Assembly (NCBI RefSeq): GCF_022809125.1
Contig: NZ_JALGBI010000001.1
Location: 2,480,001-2,544,000 of the forward strand
Direction: 5' to 3'
Length of the DNA: 64,000 bases
Origin: Variovorax terrae
Lineage (GTDB): Bacteria > Pseudomonadota > Gammaproteobacteria > Burkholderiales > Burkholderiaceae_C
The notes beneath the pieces were generated by a model. That model did not search any database, had not been told where the DNA came from, and saw only the letters and a program-made list of their open reading frames with translations. Shown piece by piece: positions 16,893 to 25,857 of the stretch (the stretch's first letter is position 1; every line of letters begins with the position of its first letter). The translations under genes and the position numbers were made by a program.

Positions 16893-17576
16893 CTAGTCGA
16901 TATATTTCAGGCCAGCCTTCTCGAGCGGCTCGCGCATCTTGTACATGTCCAGGCCCAGCACGCCCGAGGCCAGCTTGGCGCGCTTCTCGCCTTCGTTGGC
17001 CTCGCGCGCCCGCGCCGTCTCCAGCGTCTTGGCGGCCAGGGCCCGGGGCACCACGACCACACCATCATCGTCGGCCACGACCACGTCGCCGGGGTTGACG
17101 ATCATGCCGGCGCACACCACGGGAATGTTGACCGAGCCGAGGGTGGCCTTGATCGTGCCCTTGGCGCTGATGCCCTTGCTCCAGACCGGGAAGCCCATCT
17201 CGGTGAGTGTCTTCACGTCGCGCACGCCGGCGTCGATGACCAGGGCGCGCGCACCGCGCGACTGGAAGCTGGTGGCCAGCAGGTCGCCGAAAAAACCGTC
17301 GCAGTTCTCGGCCGTGATGGCGGCCACCACCACGTCGCCGGGCTGGATCTGCTCGGCCACCACATGCATCATCCAGTTGTCGCCGGGGTGCAGCAGCACC
17401 GTCACGGCCGTGCCCGAGACCTGGGCGCCGGCGTAGATCGGGCGCATGTAGGGCTTCATCAGGCCGACGCGGCCCATGGCCTCGTGCACCGTGGCCGAGC
17501 CGAGCGCGGCCAGCGCATCGGCGGTGGCGCGGTCGGCGCGCGTGATGTTGCGGTAAACAACGCCTAGTTCGTACAT
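16893..17576 (-). CDS. pmdF: 4-carboxy-4-hydroxy-2-oxoadipate aldolase (LigK/PmdF)
   Basis: This 227-residue RraA-like class II aldolase has '[20 protein letters not shown]', the metal/pyruvate site '[20 protein letters not shown]', '[20 protein letters not shown]' with the conserved R-D, and '[17 protein letters not shown]'. It splits CHA to pyruvate and oxaloacetate, the last step of the pathway; many homologues also decarboxylate oxaloacetate. The start [11 protein letters not shown] at 17576 lies two bases after the pmdE stop, so the pair is translationally coupled. Confidence 0.94.
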   Translation of the reverse strand: MYELGVVYRNITRADRATADALAALGSATVHEAMGRVGLMKPYMRPIYAGAQVSGTAVTVLLHPGDNWMMHVVAEQIQPGDVVVAAITAENCDGFFGDLLATSFQSRGARALVIDAGVRDVKTLTEMGFPVWSKGISAKGTIKATLGSVNIPVVCAGMIVNPGDVVVADDDGVVVVPRALAAKTLETARAREANEGEKRAKLASGVLGLDMYKMREPLEKAGLKYID

Positions 17577-17578
17577 GA

Positions 17579-18607
17579 TCAGAGTCCTTTTGCCTTGAGG
17601 CGCGCGTCCAGGCGCGGGAACACGCGGCGCGCGTTGCCTTCGTAGATCTGCTGGCGGTCGCCGGCGCTGAGGATCTTCGAGGCCTCGATGTAGCGCTTGG
17701 TGTCGTCGTAGTAGTGGCCGGTCTCGGGGTCGATGCCGCGCACGGCGCCGATCATCTCGGACGCGAACAGCACGTTTTTGACCGGGATCACGGTGTTGAG
17801 CAGGTCGATGCCCGGCTGGTGGTAGACGCAGGTGTCGAAGAAGATGTTGTTGAGCAGGTGCTCGCTCAGCAGCGGCTTCTTGAGCTCCTGCGCCAGGCCG
17901 CGAAAGCGCCCCCAGTGGTAGGGCACGGCGCCGCCGCCATGCGGGATCAGGAAGCGCAGCGTCGGGAAGTCCTTGAACAGGTCCGAGGTCAGGCACTGCA
18001 TGAAGGCCGTGGTGTCGGCGTTCAGGTAGTGCGCGCCGGTGGTATGGAAGCAGGCGTTGCAGCTCGTGCTCACGTGGATCATGGCGGGGATGTCGTACTC
18101 CACCATCTTCTCGTAGATCGAGTACCAGTGGCGGTCGGACAGCGGCGGCGAGTTCCAGTGGCCGCCCGAGGGATCGGGGTTGAGGTTGATGCCGACGTTG
18201 CCGTATTCCTTGATGCATTTCTCCAGCTCGGGAATGCAGGTCTTCGGATCGACGCCGGGCGACTGCGGCAGCATGGCCACGGGCACGAAATGGTCGGGGA
18301 ACAGCTGGCTCACGCGAAAGCACAGCTCGTTGCAGATGGCGGCCCAGGTGCTCGACACGTTGAAGTCGCCGATGTGGTGCGCCATGAAGCTGGCGCGCGG
18401 CGAGAATAGCGTGAGGTCGCTGCCGCGCTCCGTCATCAGCCGCAACTGGTTGCTCTGGATCGTCTCGCACAGGTCGTCGTCGCTGATCTTCAGCTCCGAG
18501 GCCCTGGGCATGGCCGACGGGTCCTTGATGCCCGCGATCTGCCGGTTGCGCCATTCCTCCAGCGCCTTGGGGGCCGTGGTGTAGTGGCCGTGGCAATCAA
18601 TGATCAT
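17579..18607 (-). CDS. pmdE: 4-oxalomesaconate hydratase (LigJ/PmdE)
   Basis: This 342-residue amidohydrolase-2 family protein has '[20 protein letters not shown]', '[20 protein letters not shown]', '[20 protein letters not shown]' and '[20 protein letters not shown]'. The family member LigJ adds water to 4-oxalomesaconate to give 4-carboxy-4-hydroxy-2-oxoadipate. It is the first gene of the operon and is divergent from a LysR gene, with a 183-bp control region between. This gene order is that of Comamonas pmdEFDABC; the pmdK transporter and pmdU isomerase genes of that cluster are not in the window. Confidence 0.93.
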   Translation of the reverse strand: MIIDCHGHYTTAPKALEEWRNRQIAGIKDPSAMPRASELKISDDDLCETIQSNQLRLMTERGSDLTLFSPRASFMAHHIGDFNVSSTWAAICNELCFRVSQLFPDHFVPVAMLPQSPGVDPKTCIPELEKCIKEYGNVGINLNPDPSGGHWNSPPLSDRHWYSIYEKMVEYDIPAMIHVSTSCNACFHTTGAHYLNADTTAFMQCLTSDLFKDFPTLRFLIPHGGGAVPYHWGRFRGLAQELKKPLLSEHLLNNIFFDTCVYHQPGIDLLNTVIPVKNVLFASEMIGAVRGIDPETGHYYDDTKRYIEASKILSAGDRQQIYEGNARRVFPRLDARLKAKGL

Positions 18608-18753
18608 TCATCTGCTCCTCAATGTTGATTCCGCTCCTGTGCGCCGAGCCCGCGGCGGGGCGCGCGGGCCGGTGCACCCGCATGCGCGCATTGTGGGCGC
18701 GCGCGCGGTTTTGCAGAAGACCATACCCTCACTAGCAGCTATATCAATCCAGC

Positions 18754-18772
18754 ATAATTACCGCAAAGTTAT
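18754..18772. promoter_or_regulatory. LysR-type operator candidate in pmdE/LysR divergent promoter
   Basis: ATAATT-ACCGCAA-AGTTAT is an imperfect inverted repeat (5 of 6 arm positions pair) that fits the T-N11-A LysR box. It lies 18 bp before the LysR start and ~147 bp upstream of pmdE. It is a good candidate site for PmdR-like autoregulation and activation of the pmd operon. Confidence 0.5.
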
Positions 18773-18790
18773 TCAAAATCCAAGGCAGGC

Positions 18791-19702
18791 ATGGACCTCA
18801 AGCAACTCGAGTATTTCGTGCGCGTGGCCGAGCTCGGCAGCTTCACACGCGCCTCGGCCGTGCTGGGCATCGCCCAGCCCGCCCTGAGCCGCCAGGTGCG
18901 CCTGCTGGAGGTGGAGCTGCGCCAGAACCTGCTGGTGCGCAACGGCCGCGGCGCCACGCCCACCGAGGCCGGCAAGCTGCTGCTGGCGCATGGCCGCGGC
19001 ATCCTGCACCAGGTGGAGCGCGCGCGCGAGGAGCTGGGCCGGGTGCGCGGCGCGCTGGCCGGCCGGGTGGCGGTGGGCCTGCCGCCGAGCCTGGCCAAGG
19101 TGCTCACCGTGCCGCTGATGCGCGCCGTGCGCCTGCAGATGCCGGACGCCGCGGTCTCCATCAGCGAAGGCCTGTCCACCAGCATGCAGGAGGCGCTGCT
19201 CACTGGGCGGCTGGACATCGCCCTGCTCTACAACGCCCAGCCCACGGCCGAGATCGACATCGCGCCGCTGCTGGAGGAAGACCTGTTCCTGGTGCAGGCG
19301 CGCCCGCCGGGCCTGCCCGAAGACCCGCCGCCCAGCGCCATCGCGCTGCGCGACCTGGCGCAGCTGCCGCTGGTGATCCCGAGCCGGCCCAATGCGATCC
19401 GCATGCTGGTGGAGACCGAGCTGGCCAACCTCGGCTGCCGCCCGCGGATCGCGCTGGAGATCGACGGCGTGTCCGCCATCCTCGACCTGGTGGCCGACGG
19501 CGCTGGCAGCGCCGTGCTGTCGCGCAACGCGGTGGCGGGCTCGGGCCGCCCGGGCGCGTTCGCGGTGCGGCCCATCGATTCGCCGCCGCTGCGCACCAAG
19601 CTCTCGCTGGCCACCAGCTCGCAGCGCCCCGGCACGCTGACCCTGCAGGCCACACTCAACCTGATCCGCCAGACCGCCCAGCGGATTGCCGAAGCCCCCT
19701 GA
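18791..19702 (+). CDS. LysR-family regulator, probable activator of the pmd operon (PmdR-like)
   Basis: This 303-residue LysR protein has the helix-turn-helix 'LGSFTRASAVLGIAQPALSR' / 'QVRLLEVELRQNLLVRNGRG' and an effector domain ('DIALLYNAQPTAEIDIAPLL', 'LPLVIPSRPNAIRMLVETEL', 'VADGAGSAVLSRNAV'). The effector domain resembles the CbbR/NAC-type subgroup. The divergent position next to pmdE is the basis for linking it to protocatechuate catabolism. A Bug receptor gene follows 17 bp downstream on the same strand. Confidence 0.9.
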   Translation: MDLKQLEYFVRVAELGSFTRASAVLGIAQPALSRQVRLLEVELRQNLLVRNGRGATPTEAGKLLLAHGRGILHQVERAREELGRVRGALAGRVAVGLPPSLAKVLTVPLMRAVRLQMPDAAVSISEGLSTSMQEALLTGRLDIALLYNAQPTAEIDIAPLLEEDLFLVQARPPGLPEDPPPSAIALRDLAQLPLVIPSRPNAIRMLVETELANLGCRPRIALEIDGVSAILDLVADGAGSAVLSRNAVAGSGRPGAFAVRPIDSPPLRTKLSLATSSQRPGTLTLQATLNLIRQTAQRIAEAP

Positions 19703-19719
19703 TCCGCTATGAATCCGCT

Positions 19720-20703
19720 ATGAAAAAAAGAGCACTCCTGGCCCTGGGCGCCTGGACCCTGGCGCTTTTCTCCGGCCAAACCGCGCTGGCGCAGAGCTGG
19801 CCGTCCAAACCGATCCGGCTGGTGGTGCCGTTCACGCCCGGCGGCTCCACCGACATCCTGGCGCGCACCATCGGCCAGAAGCTGAGCGAGGCCTGGGGCC
19901 AGCCGGTGCTGATCGACAACGTGCCCGGCGCGGGCGGCAGCATCGGCGCCGACAAGGTGGCCAAGGCCGCACCCGACGGCTACACGCTGCTGATGGGCCA
20001 CATCGGCACGCTCGCCGTCACGCCCTCGATCTACCCGCATCTGCCCTACGACCCCGTGAAGAGCTTCGCGCCGGTGGCCTGGGTGGCGCGCGTGCCCAAC
20101 GTGCTGGTGGTGCATCCCAGCGTGCCGGCGCACAGCGTGAAGGAGCTGGTGGCGTTGGCGCGCCAGCAGCCGGGCCGGCTCAACTTCGGCTCGGGCGGCA
20201 ATGGCAGCGCGGCCCACATCGCCACCGAGTACCTCAAGCTCCAAAGCCAGACCTTCATGGTGCATGTGCCGTATCGCGGCACCGCGCCCGCGGTCAACGA
20301 CCTGATCGCCGGCCAGTTGCAGCTGATGTTCACCGGCGCGCCGGCGGTGATGCCCTTCGTCAAGAGCGGGCAGCTGCGCGCGCTGGCCGTCTCCAGCCCG
20401 AAGCGCCTGCCCGGCCTGCCGGACTTGCCTACGGTGGCCGAAAGCGGGCTGCCGGCGCTGGCTGGCTTCGAGGCCGACCAGTGGTACGGCGTGGTGGCGC
20501 CGGCCGGCACGCCGCGCGAGGTGGTCGCCAAGCTCAATGCGCAGATCAACGCCAGCCTGAACTCGCCCGAAATCCGCGCCCGGCTGCTGGCCGAAGGCGC
20601 CGAGGCCACGCCGAACCCGCCCGAGGTGTTCGGGCAACTGATCGTGCGCGAGATCGCGCGCTGGCAGCCGGTGGTGAAGGCGGGGCGCGTGCGGCCGGAG
20701 TGA
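19720..20703 (+). CDS. Bug/TctC-family periplasmic solute receptor
   Basis: The 327-residue protein has a clear signal peptide (MKKRALLALGAWTLALFSGQ, ending 'ALA|Q'). Bug motifs include 'IRLVVPFTPGGSTDILARTI', 'LIDNVPGAGGSIGADKVAKA', 'APDGYTLLMG' and 'NFGSGGNGSAAHIATEYLKL'. It is probably co-transcribed with the preceding LysR gene and may deliver protocatechuate-pathway acids, but the ligand is inferred only from context. The start region contains a 12-bp direct duplication, ATCCGCTATGAA, just before the ATG, and no clear SD. Confidence 0.92.
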   Translation: MKKRALLALGAWTLALFSGQTALAQSWPSKPIRLVVPFTPGGSTDILARTIGQKLSEAWGQPVLIDNVPGAGGSIGADKVAKAAPDGYTLLMGHIGTLAVTPSIYPHLPYDPVKSFAPVAWVARVPNVLVVHPSVPAHSVKELVALARQQPGRLNFGSGGNGSAAHIATEYLKLQSQTFMVHVPYRGTAPAVNDLIAGQLQLMFTGAPAVMPFVKSGQLRALAVSSPKRLPGLPDLPTVAESGLPALAGFEADQWYGVVAPAGTPREVVAKLNAQINASLNSPEIRARLLAEGAEATPNPPEVFGQLIVREIARWQPVVKAGRVRPE

Positions 20704-20737
20704 GCACGAAAGGCGCCGCAGCGGAGAATATCGGCGG

Positions 20738-20805
20738 TTTTTCAAACCAAATCAGGCGAATGTCCTCGTCGACTGGTCATTTCTCGCTATCAAAAAAGGA
20801 GCAAC
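20738..20805 (+). repeat. Dispersed ~70-bp repeat, family A copy 3
   Basis: The segment TTCAAACCAAATCAGGCGAA, then TGTCCTCG, CTGGTCATT and GCTATCAAAAAAGGAGCAAC aligns with the copies at 761, 5104 and 22430. It is intergenic, between the Bug gene and the flavoprotein gene. The terminal arm is less symmetrical here (GCTATC/GGAGC). Confidence 0.7.
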
Positions 20806-20921
20806 TCCACCGTGAGCCCGGTGACGGGTGCGCCGGCCCTGCGCGCGCCTAGAGGGAAAACCAAGCCACCGGCCCGTGTAGAGTAGCCCCACCACCCCAA
20901 AAGCTGAAAAGAGAGACAACC

Positions 20922-21995
20922 ATGCCCATCAAGCCTCCCGCCTCAGGCAGCTCCCGGCATTTCGCCATCGTCGGCGCCGGCATGGCCGGCATTGCCTGCG
21001 CCCGCACGCTGGTCCAGGCCGGCCATCGTGTGACGGTGTTCGAGAAAGGCGCGAGCCCGGGGGGGCGCATGGCCACGCAGGACACGCCGTTCGGCACCTT
21101 CGATGCCGGCGCGCAGTACTTCACCGTGCGCGACACCCGCTTTGCCAGGACGCTGGACACCGCCCCCGGCCTGCACAAGCCCTGGAGCGCCAATGCCGTG
21201 CGCGTGCTCGACGCCCACGGCCGCGTGGCCGAGGCCGCCCTGCCCACGCGCGAGCCGCACTGGGTGGGCGTGCCGGGCATGAACACGCTCGCGCAGTACT
21301 GGGCCCAGCCGCTGCTGGACGCCCGGCAGCTCGAGCTGGAAACCCGGGTCACCCGCATCGAGCGGGACGCGCTGGACGCCGGCCGCTGGCAGTTGCGCAC
21401 CGCGGGCATGCGGGGCGAGCAGGAGGCGCAGCATGTGTTCTCCGGCTTCGACGCCGTGCTGCTGGCCCAGCCCGCGGCCCTGGCGCACAGCCTGCTACAG
21501 GCCTCGGGCCTGGCGCCCAAGCTCGCGCAGACGATCGGCGCGGTGCAGGTCGCGCCCTGCTGGACCCTGATGCTGGCCTACCCGCAGGCCGTGCAGCCGA
21601 CGCTGACGCACCTGGGCCCGCAGTGGAACGCCGCGCGCAGCACGCACCACCGCATCGCCTGGCTGGCGCGCGAGTCGTCCAAGCCCGCGCGCGGCCTGGT
21701 GGAGCGCTGGACCGTGCAGGCCAGCGCCGCCTGGTCGCGCGAGCACCTGGAGGATGACGCCGCGCGGGTGCGAGCCAAGCTGCTCAAGGCCTTCGCCGAA
21801 GTCACCGGCATGCGCGCCGAACCGGCCTACGCCGAGGTGCGGCGCTGGCGCCATGCGCAAACCCTGCAGCCGCTCGGCAAGAGCCACCTCTGGGACGCCC
21901 AGGCGCGGCTCGGCGCCTGCGGCGACTGGTGCCTGGGCCATCGCGTGGAAAACGCCTTCGTCTCGGGACTGGAGCTCGCGCTGGCCGTGGCATGA
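20922..21995 (+). CDS. FAD/NAD(P)-binding oxidoreductase, renalase/amine-oxidase-like
   Basis: The 357-residue flavoprotein begins with a Rossmann FAD-binding motif, '[20 protein letters not shown]', followed by '[17 protein letters not shown]' and '[14 protein letters not shown]', the signature of renalase-like proteins. A second conserved block lies at the C-terminus ('[20 protein letters not shown]'), where FAD is closed over. The function is unknown in bacteria of this type; some homologues oxidise dihydropyridines or damaged NAD(P)H forms. GAGAGA precedes the ATG. Its stop overlaps the gluQ start (ATGA). Confidence 0.88.
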   Translation: MPIKPPASGSSRHFAIVGAGMAGIACARTLVQAGHRVTVFEKGASPGGRMATQDTPFGTFDAGAQYFTVRDTRFARTLDTAPGLHKPWSANAVRVLDAHGRVAEAALPTREPHWVGVPGMNTLAQYWAQPLLDARQLELETRVTRIERDALDAGRWQLRTAGMRGEQEAQHVFSGFDAVLLAQPAALAHSLLQASGLAPKLAQTIGAVQVAPCWTLMLAYPQAVQPTLTHLGPQWNAARSTHHRIAWLARESSKPARGLVERWTVQASAAWSREHLEDDAARVRAKLLKAFAEVTGMRAEPAYAEVRRWRHAQTLQPLGKSHLWDAQARLGACGDWCLGHRVENAFVSGLELALAVA

Positions 21996-22939
21996 CGGGC
22001 TACGTCGGCCGCTTTGCCCCCTCGCCCACCGGCCCGCTGCACGCGGGCTCGCTGGTGGCGGCGCTGGCGAGCTGGCTCGACGCCCGAGCCCAGGGCGGCA
22101 TCTGGCTGGTGCGCATCGAGGACGTGGACACCCCGCGCTGCGTGCCCGGCGCCAGCGAAACCATCCTGCAGCAACTGGCCGCCTGCGGCCTGCGGCCGGA
22201 CGCCGAGCCGCTGTACCAGTCGCGGCGCGGCGCGCTCTACCAGGCCGCGCTGGACCAGCTGGCCGCTGCCGGGCTGGCCTATCCCTGCGCCTGCTCGCGC
22301 AAGGACATCGAGCAGGCGCGCACCGCGCTGGGCCTGGCCCGCGTGCGCCACGGCGAGCTGGTGTACCCCGGCACCTGCCGCCAGGGCCTGCGGGGACGCC
22401 CGGCGCGCGCCTGGCGCCTGCTGACCGAAGATTTCAAGCCAAAACAGGCCGATGTCCAGGCAGGCTGGTCTTTGGATGCTACGAATTCGATAGCAAACGG
22501 CACCCTCGCCTGGCACGACCGGCGGCTCGGCCCGCAGCATCAGAACGTGGCCGCCGAGGTCGGCGACTTCGTGCTCCACCGCGCCGACGGCCTGTGGGCC
22601 TACCAGCTCGCCGTGGTGGTGGACGACGGTGCCCAGGGCATCACGCACATCGTGCGCGGCGAAGACCTGGCCGACAACACGCCGCGCCAGATCCTGCTGC
22701 AACGGCACCTGGGCCTGCCCACGCCGCACTACCTGCACACCCCGCTGGTGCGGGGCGCCGACGGCGAGAAGCTGTCCAAGCAGAACGGCGCCGAGGCGCT
22801 GGACACGAGCGCCCCGCAGGCCGCGCTCAACGCCGCGGCCCGCGTGCTGGGGCTCGCGCCGCACGAGGGCGGCCGCGCCGACGCGCTGGCGGCCTGGGTG
22901 GCGCAGTGGCGCCACTTTTACAATCAGGGCCGTGACTGA
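21992..22939 (+). CDS. gluQ: Glutamyl-Q tRNA(Asp) synthetase, with repeat-derived 24-residue insertion
   Basis: The 315-residue protein is a truncated GluRS paralogue that attaches glutamate to queuosine in tRNA-Asp. It has the class I motif '[20 protein letters not shown]', 'IEDVDTPRC', a zinc-binding set (C99, C101, Tyr and C129 in 'YPCACSRK'/'YPGTCR'), '[20 protein letters not shown]' and a KMSKS-like 'KLSKQNG'. Residues 147-170 are encoded exactly by a family A repeat (22430-22501) inserted in frame between 'ARAWRLLTE' and '[12 protein letters not shown]'. Other GluQ-RS proteins, as I recall them, have only a few residues there. The start ATG overlaps the upstream stop; the end overlaps the GTG start of trmB. 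Confidence 0.93.
   Translation: MTGYVGRFAPSPTGPLHAGSLVAALASWLDARAQGGIWLVRIEDVDTPRCVPGASETILQQLAACGLRPDAEPLYQSRRGALYQAALDQLAAAGLAYPCACSRKDIEQARTALGLARVRHGELVYPGTCRQGLRGRPARAWRLLTEDFKPKQADVQAGWSLDATNSIANGTLAWHDRRLGPQHQNVAAEVGDFVLHRADGLWAYQLAVVVDDGAQGITHIVRGEDLADNTPRQILLQRHLGLPTPHYLHTPLVRGADGEKLSKQNGAEALDTSAPQAALNAAARVLGLAPHEGGRADALAAWVAQWRHFYNQGRD
22430..22501 (+). repeat. Dispersed ~70-bp repeat, family A copy 4, inside gluQ
   Basis: A complete copy reads TTCAAGCCAAAACAGGCCGA, TGTCC, GGCTGGTC, GATGCTACGAATTCGATAGC. It aligns with intergenic copies at 761, 5104 and 20738. At 72 nt it adds 24 sense codons to gluQ without a stop. Confidence 0.8.
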
Positions 22940-23675
22940 ACCCACTCCCTCCCCTGCTCCCGCTTCCGCGGGCACGCCCGAAGGCGTCGCCCATCCCCGC
23001 ACCATCCGCAGCTTCGTGCGCCGCGCCGGCCGCACCACCACCGGCCAGGCCAAGGCCTTCGAAGCGCTGGGGCCGCAGTTCCTGCTGCCCTACACCGGCA
23101 CGGCGATGGATTTCGCCGCGAGCTTCGGCCGCAGCGCGCCGACCGTGCTTGAAATCGGCTTCGGCATGGGCGAGGCCACGGCCCACATCGCCGCGCTCAA
23201 GCCCGAGACCAACTTCCTGTGCTGCGAGGTGCACGAGCCCGGCGTGGGCGCGCTGCTCAAGCGCATCGGCGAGCGCGGCCTGAGCAACATCCGCATCCTC
23301 GCGCACGACGCGGTGGAAGCCATCGACCACATGCTGCCCGAGCAGAGCCTGGACGGCGTGCACATCTTCTTTCCCGATCCCTGGCACAAGCTGCGCCACC
23401 ACAAGCGCCGCCTGATCCAGCCGCCGCTGGTGGCCAAGCTGAGCCGCCGGCTGAAACCCGGCGGCTACCTGCACTGCGCCACCGACTGGCAACCCTATGC
23501 CGAGCAGATGCTCGAGGTGCTGAGCGCCGAGCCGCTGCTGCGGAACACGGCCGACGGCTTTGCGCCCAAGCCCGACTACCGCCCGCTCACCAAGTTCGAG
23601 AACCGCGGGCTCAAGCTCGGGCACGGGGTCTGGGACGTGGTGTTCGAGCGCCGCCAAGAGGACCCGCCCGCATGA
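22932..23675 (+). CDS. trmB: tRNA (guanine-N7-)-methyltransferase
   Basis: This 247-residue SAM-dependent enzyme modifies G46 of tRNA. Motifs seen are '[20 protein letters not shown]' (SAM binding), '[19 protein letters not shown]', '[20 protein letters not shown]' (catalytic PDPW and K-H-H-K-R-R) and '[20 protein letters not shown]'. The first ~25 residues are Pro/Ala-rich. No ATG precedes the conserved part, so the GTG at 22932, overlapping the gluQ stop, is the likely start. It is coupled to both neighbours, forming a small tRNA-modification operon. Confidence 0.94.
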   Translation: MTEPTPSPAPASAGTPEGVAHPRTIRSFVRRAGRTTTGQAKAFEALGPQFLLPYTGTAMDFAASFGRSAPTVLEIGFGMGEATAHIAALKPETNFLCCEVHEPGVGALLKRIGERGLSNIRILAHDAVEAIDHMLPEQSLDGVHIFFPDPWHKLRHHKRRLIQPPLVAKLSRRLKPGGYLHCATDWQPYAEQMLEVLSAEPLLRNTADGFAPKPDYRPLTKFENRGLKLGHGVWDVVFERRQEDPPA

Positions 23676-24001
23676 ACTGGCTCTATCTCTTCATCGCCAT
23701 CGTGGCCGAGGTGCTGGCCACCTCCGCGCTCAAGGCGGCCGACGGCTTCAGCCGGCTGCTGCCGTCCATCGTGGTGGTGGTCGGCTACGGCACGGCGTTC
23801 TACTTCCTCTCGCTCACGCTGCGCACCATTCCCGTGGGCGTGGCCTACGCCATCTGGTCGGGCGTGGGCGTGGTGCTGGTGTCGGTCGCCGGCGTGGTGC
23901 TCTACAAGCAGGTGCTGGACCTGCCGGCCCTGATCGGCATCGGGCTGATCATCTCCGGCGTGGGGGTGATGCACCTGTTCTCCAAGACCGTTCCCCACTG
24001 A
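23672..24001 (+). CDS. Small multidrug resistance (SMR/EmrE-like) transporter
   Basis: The 109-residue protein has four membrane helices. The first carries the essential acidic residue, '[17 protein letters not shown]' (Glu13), and the family signature '[19 protein letters not shown]' follows. SMR proteins exchange protons for cationic drugs or guanidinium as antiparallel dimers. The ATG overlaps the trmB stop (ATGA), so it is the last gene of the plus-strand operon. Confidence 0.93.
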   Translation: MNWLYLFIAIVAEVLATSALKAADGFSRLLPSIVVVVGYGTAFYFLSLTLRTIPVGVAYAIWSGVGVVLVSVAGVVLYKQVLDLPALIGIGLIISGVGVMHLFSKTVPH

Positions 24002-24022
24002 GAACGGCCTGCGCCTCGCGGC

Positions 24023-25138
24023 TCAGCTCCGGATCTCGCGCGCCGTGATCTGGTACTTGAAGTCGTCGGGCGCGTAGGAGTCGAAGCGCCCGTTCGCGTT
24101 CTCGGCCACCGGGTACATGAGGAACCCGAGCCGCTCGCCCCTGGACTCTGGCAGCGCCACGTCGTGCGCGTTGTTGTAGGCCACCCAGTTGCCCTCCCAG
24201 CCGCCGAACAGGGCCTGGTTGACCGGCGCCACCACCGGGTGCTGCGTGGTCTTGAGCCATTCGGGCGTTTCCAGCCGCATGACCTTGGCCACGTCGGCCG
24301 GGTCCATCGCGACCCAGCCGTGGGCCTGCAGGTACACCTCGGCGCGGCAGTGCTGGGCGCCCTTGAGGCTGGCCGGGTTGCCGCTCAGTTCCTTGTAACC
24401 GAAGGCCGACGGCACGAGGCGCAGCCCGTACACGTCGCGCGCCGGCACGCCTACCGAGCGGCACAGACCGACGAAGATGGCGTTGAGGTCGGCGCACTTG
24501 CCGCCCAGGTTGCCGGTCTCCAGCATGGTTTTGATGTCGCCCTCGCCACAGCCGCGCACCTTGGGCTCGCGGTAGGTGTTCGCCACCACCCAGTCGTAGA
24601 TGCGGCGCACCTTGTCGGCGTCGGTCTTCGCGCCGCGCGTGGCTTCAAGCGCGGTCTTGCGCACGATGCCGTCGGTCGGGATCAGCGCGGTCGGGCGCAG
24701 CCAGTGGCGCAGGGTGTCGGCCTCCTCGCGCACGGTGCGCTTCTGCGTCCAGTCCACGGCGCGGCTCTGGGTCTGCACGCGGCTGGTGACTTCCACGAAT
24801 GGCCGGGCCTCGCTGCCGGCAAACTCGGCATAGACCATGCGAGCGCCTTCCTGGGCCTCGGTCGCCAGGCGGGCCTGGCCATTGCTGGCATAGCTGCTCT
24901 CGAGCGAGCGCTGCCAGCCGCTGTTGACCGAAGGCAGGGGCACCCAGACGCGGGTCGTGCCTTGCGGCTGCAGCAGGTCGACACGGGTGGTCACCTCGAA
25001 GGTGCGCCACTCGCCGGGCCGGGGGCTGAACTGGCGCGGCGCCGGGCCTGTGCCCTGCGCGAAGTGAATGGAAGGAAAGGCAGCGGCAGCGCTGGCGATG
25101 GCGGTTCTTTGAAGAAAAAGGCGGCGTGCGGGGGTCAT
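24023..25138 (-). CDS. Exported transglutaminase-like protein
   Basis: The 371-residue protein begins 'MTPARRLFLQRTAIASAAAA', a twin-arginine-type signal. A transglutaminase-like cysteine-protease fold follows, with the catalytic Cys in 'GGKCADLNAIFVGLCRSVGV', His in 'GAQHCRAEVYL' and Asp in 'WVAMDPADVAKV'. The N-terminal ~150 residues are a beta-rich domain ('TRVDLLQPQGTTRVWVPLP') common in this class. It probably acts in the periplasm as a peptidase or cross-linker. A TlpA-like thioredoxin gene lies 104 bp upstream on the same strand, which could keep the active Cys reduced. Confidence 0.85.
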   Translation of the reverse strand: MTPARRLFLQRTAIASAAAAFPSIHFAQGTGPAPRQFSPRPGEWRTFEVTTRVDLLQPQGTTRVWVPLPSVNSGWQRSLESSYASNGQARLATEAQEGARMVYAEFAGSEARPFVEVTSRVQTQSRAVDWTQKRTVREEADTLRHWLRPTALIPTDGIVRKTALEATRGAKTDADKVRRIYDWVVANTYREPKVRGCGEGDIKTMLETGNLGGKCADLNAIFVGLCRSVGVPARDVYGLRLVPSAFGYKELSGNPASLKGAQHCRAEVYLQAHGWVAMDPADVAKVMRLETPEWLKTTQHPVVAPVNQALFGGWEGNWVAYNNAHDVALPESRGERLGFLMYPVAENANGRFDSYAPDDFKYQITAREIRS

Positions 25139-25242
25139 GAAGCGAACTCCGGGTGTGGCGGGAGAAGACGTAGCGGCGCATGGAAAAATGCCCCGAGGTG
25201 GTCTGCGCCGCCATGGTTCAGGACCACAGCGGCTGCCCGGAA

Positions 25243-25770
25243 TTATGGCCGCATCAGCGGCTCGACCCATCGGGCGGCTTCCTGGCTGGTCCAGTCCACC
25301 TCGCCCTGCACACGCTGGCGCGGCCGGCCCGCCGCGTCGATCAGCACCGTGGTGGGAAAGATGCGCACACCCCACTGGCGCGCCGCGGCGCCCGCCGGGT
25401 CCAGCAGCACAGGCAGGCCCAGGCCCGTGCTGCGGGCGAACTGCGCCGCCTTGGCCGCGCTTTCCTTGAAATTGATCGCCAGCACCACGAGCCGGTCGGC
25501 ACCATAGAGTTCCGCCAGTTGCTGCAGGGTCGGCATCTCGGCGCGGCAGGGCTCGCACCAGCTGGCCCAGAAGTTCAGCAGCACGGCACGGCCGCGCAGC
25601 GCGTCCAGGCGCCAGCGGCGGCCGTCCAGGTCCACGGCGTCGAGCGCAGGAGCGCGTTGGCCCTTGGGCCACGGCACGGCCTCGAAGCCGGCCGCCCAGG
25701 CCGGGCACACGGCCGCCGCGCCGAGCAGGGCCAGTTGTCGCAACAGGATTCGCCGCTCGCGTTCAGGCAT
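25243..25770 (-). CDS. TlpA/ResA-like periplasmic thioredoxin
   Basis: The 175-residue protein has a hydrophobic N-terminal segment ('RQLALLGAAAVCPAWA') and a thioredoxin fold with active site 'FWASWCEPCRAEMP' (W-C-E-P-C). It continues with 'VVLAINFKESAAKAAQFARS' and the cis-Pro segment 'RIFPTTVLIDAAGRP'. Such proteins reduce disulphides outside the cytoplasm, for example in cytochrome c maturation. It lies upstream of the transglutaminase-like gene on the same strand. Confidence 0.9.
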   Translation of the reverse strand: MPERERRILLRQLALLGAAAVCPAWAAGFEAVPWPKGQRAPALDAVDLDGRRWRLDALRGRAVLLNFWASWCEPCRAEMPTLQQLAELYGADRLVVLAINFKESAAKAAQFARSTGLGLPVLLDPAGAAARQWGVRIFPTTVLIDAAGRPRQRVQGEVDWTSQEAARWVEPLMRP

Positions 25771-25857
25771 GGGCCGATTGTCGCAGCCCGGCCGGGGGTG
25801 TTGGTCCGATGCGCCTGCGCCTGGCTTGCAGATTCGGCTCGCGGCCGAGCGCCGGGA

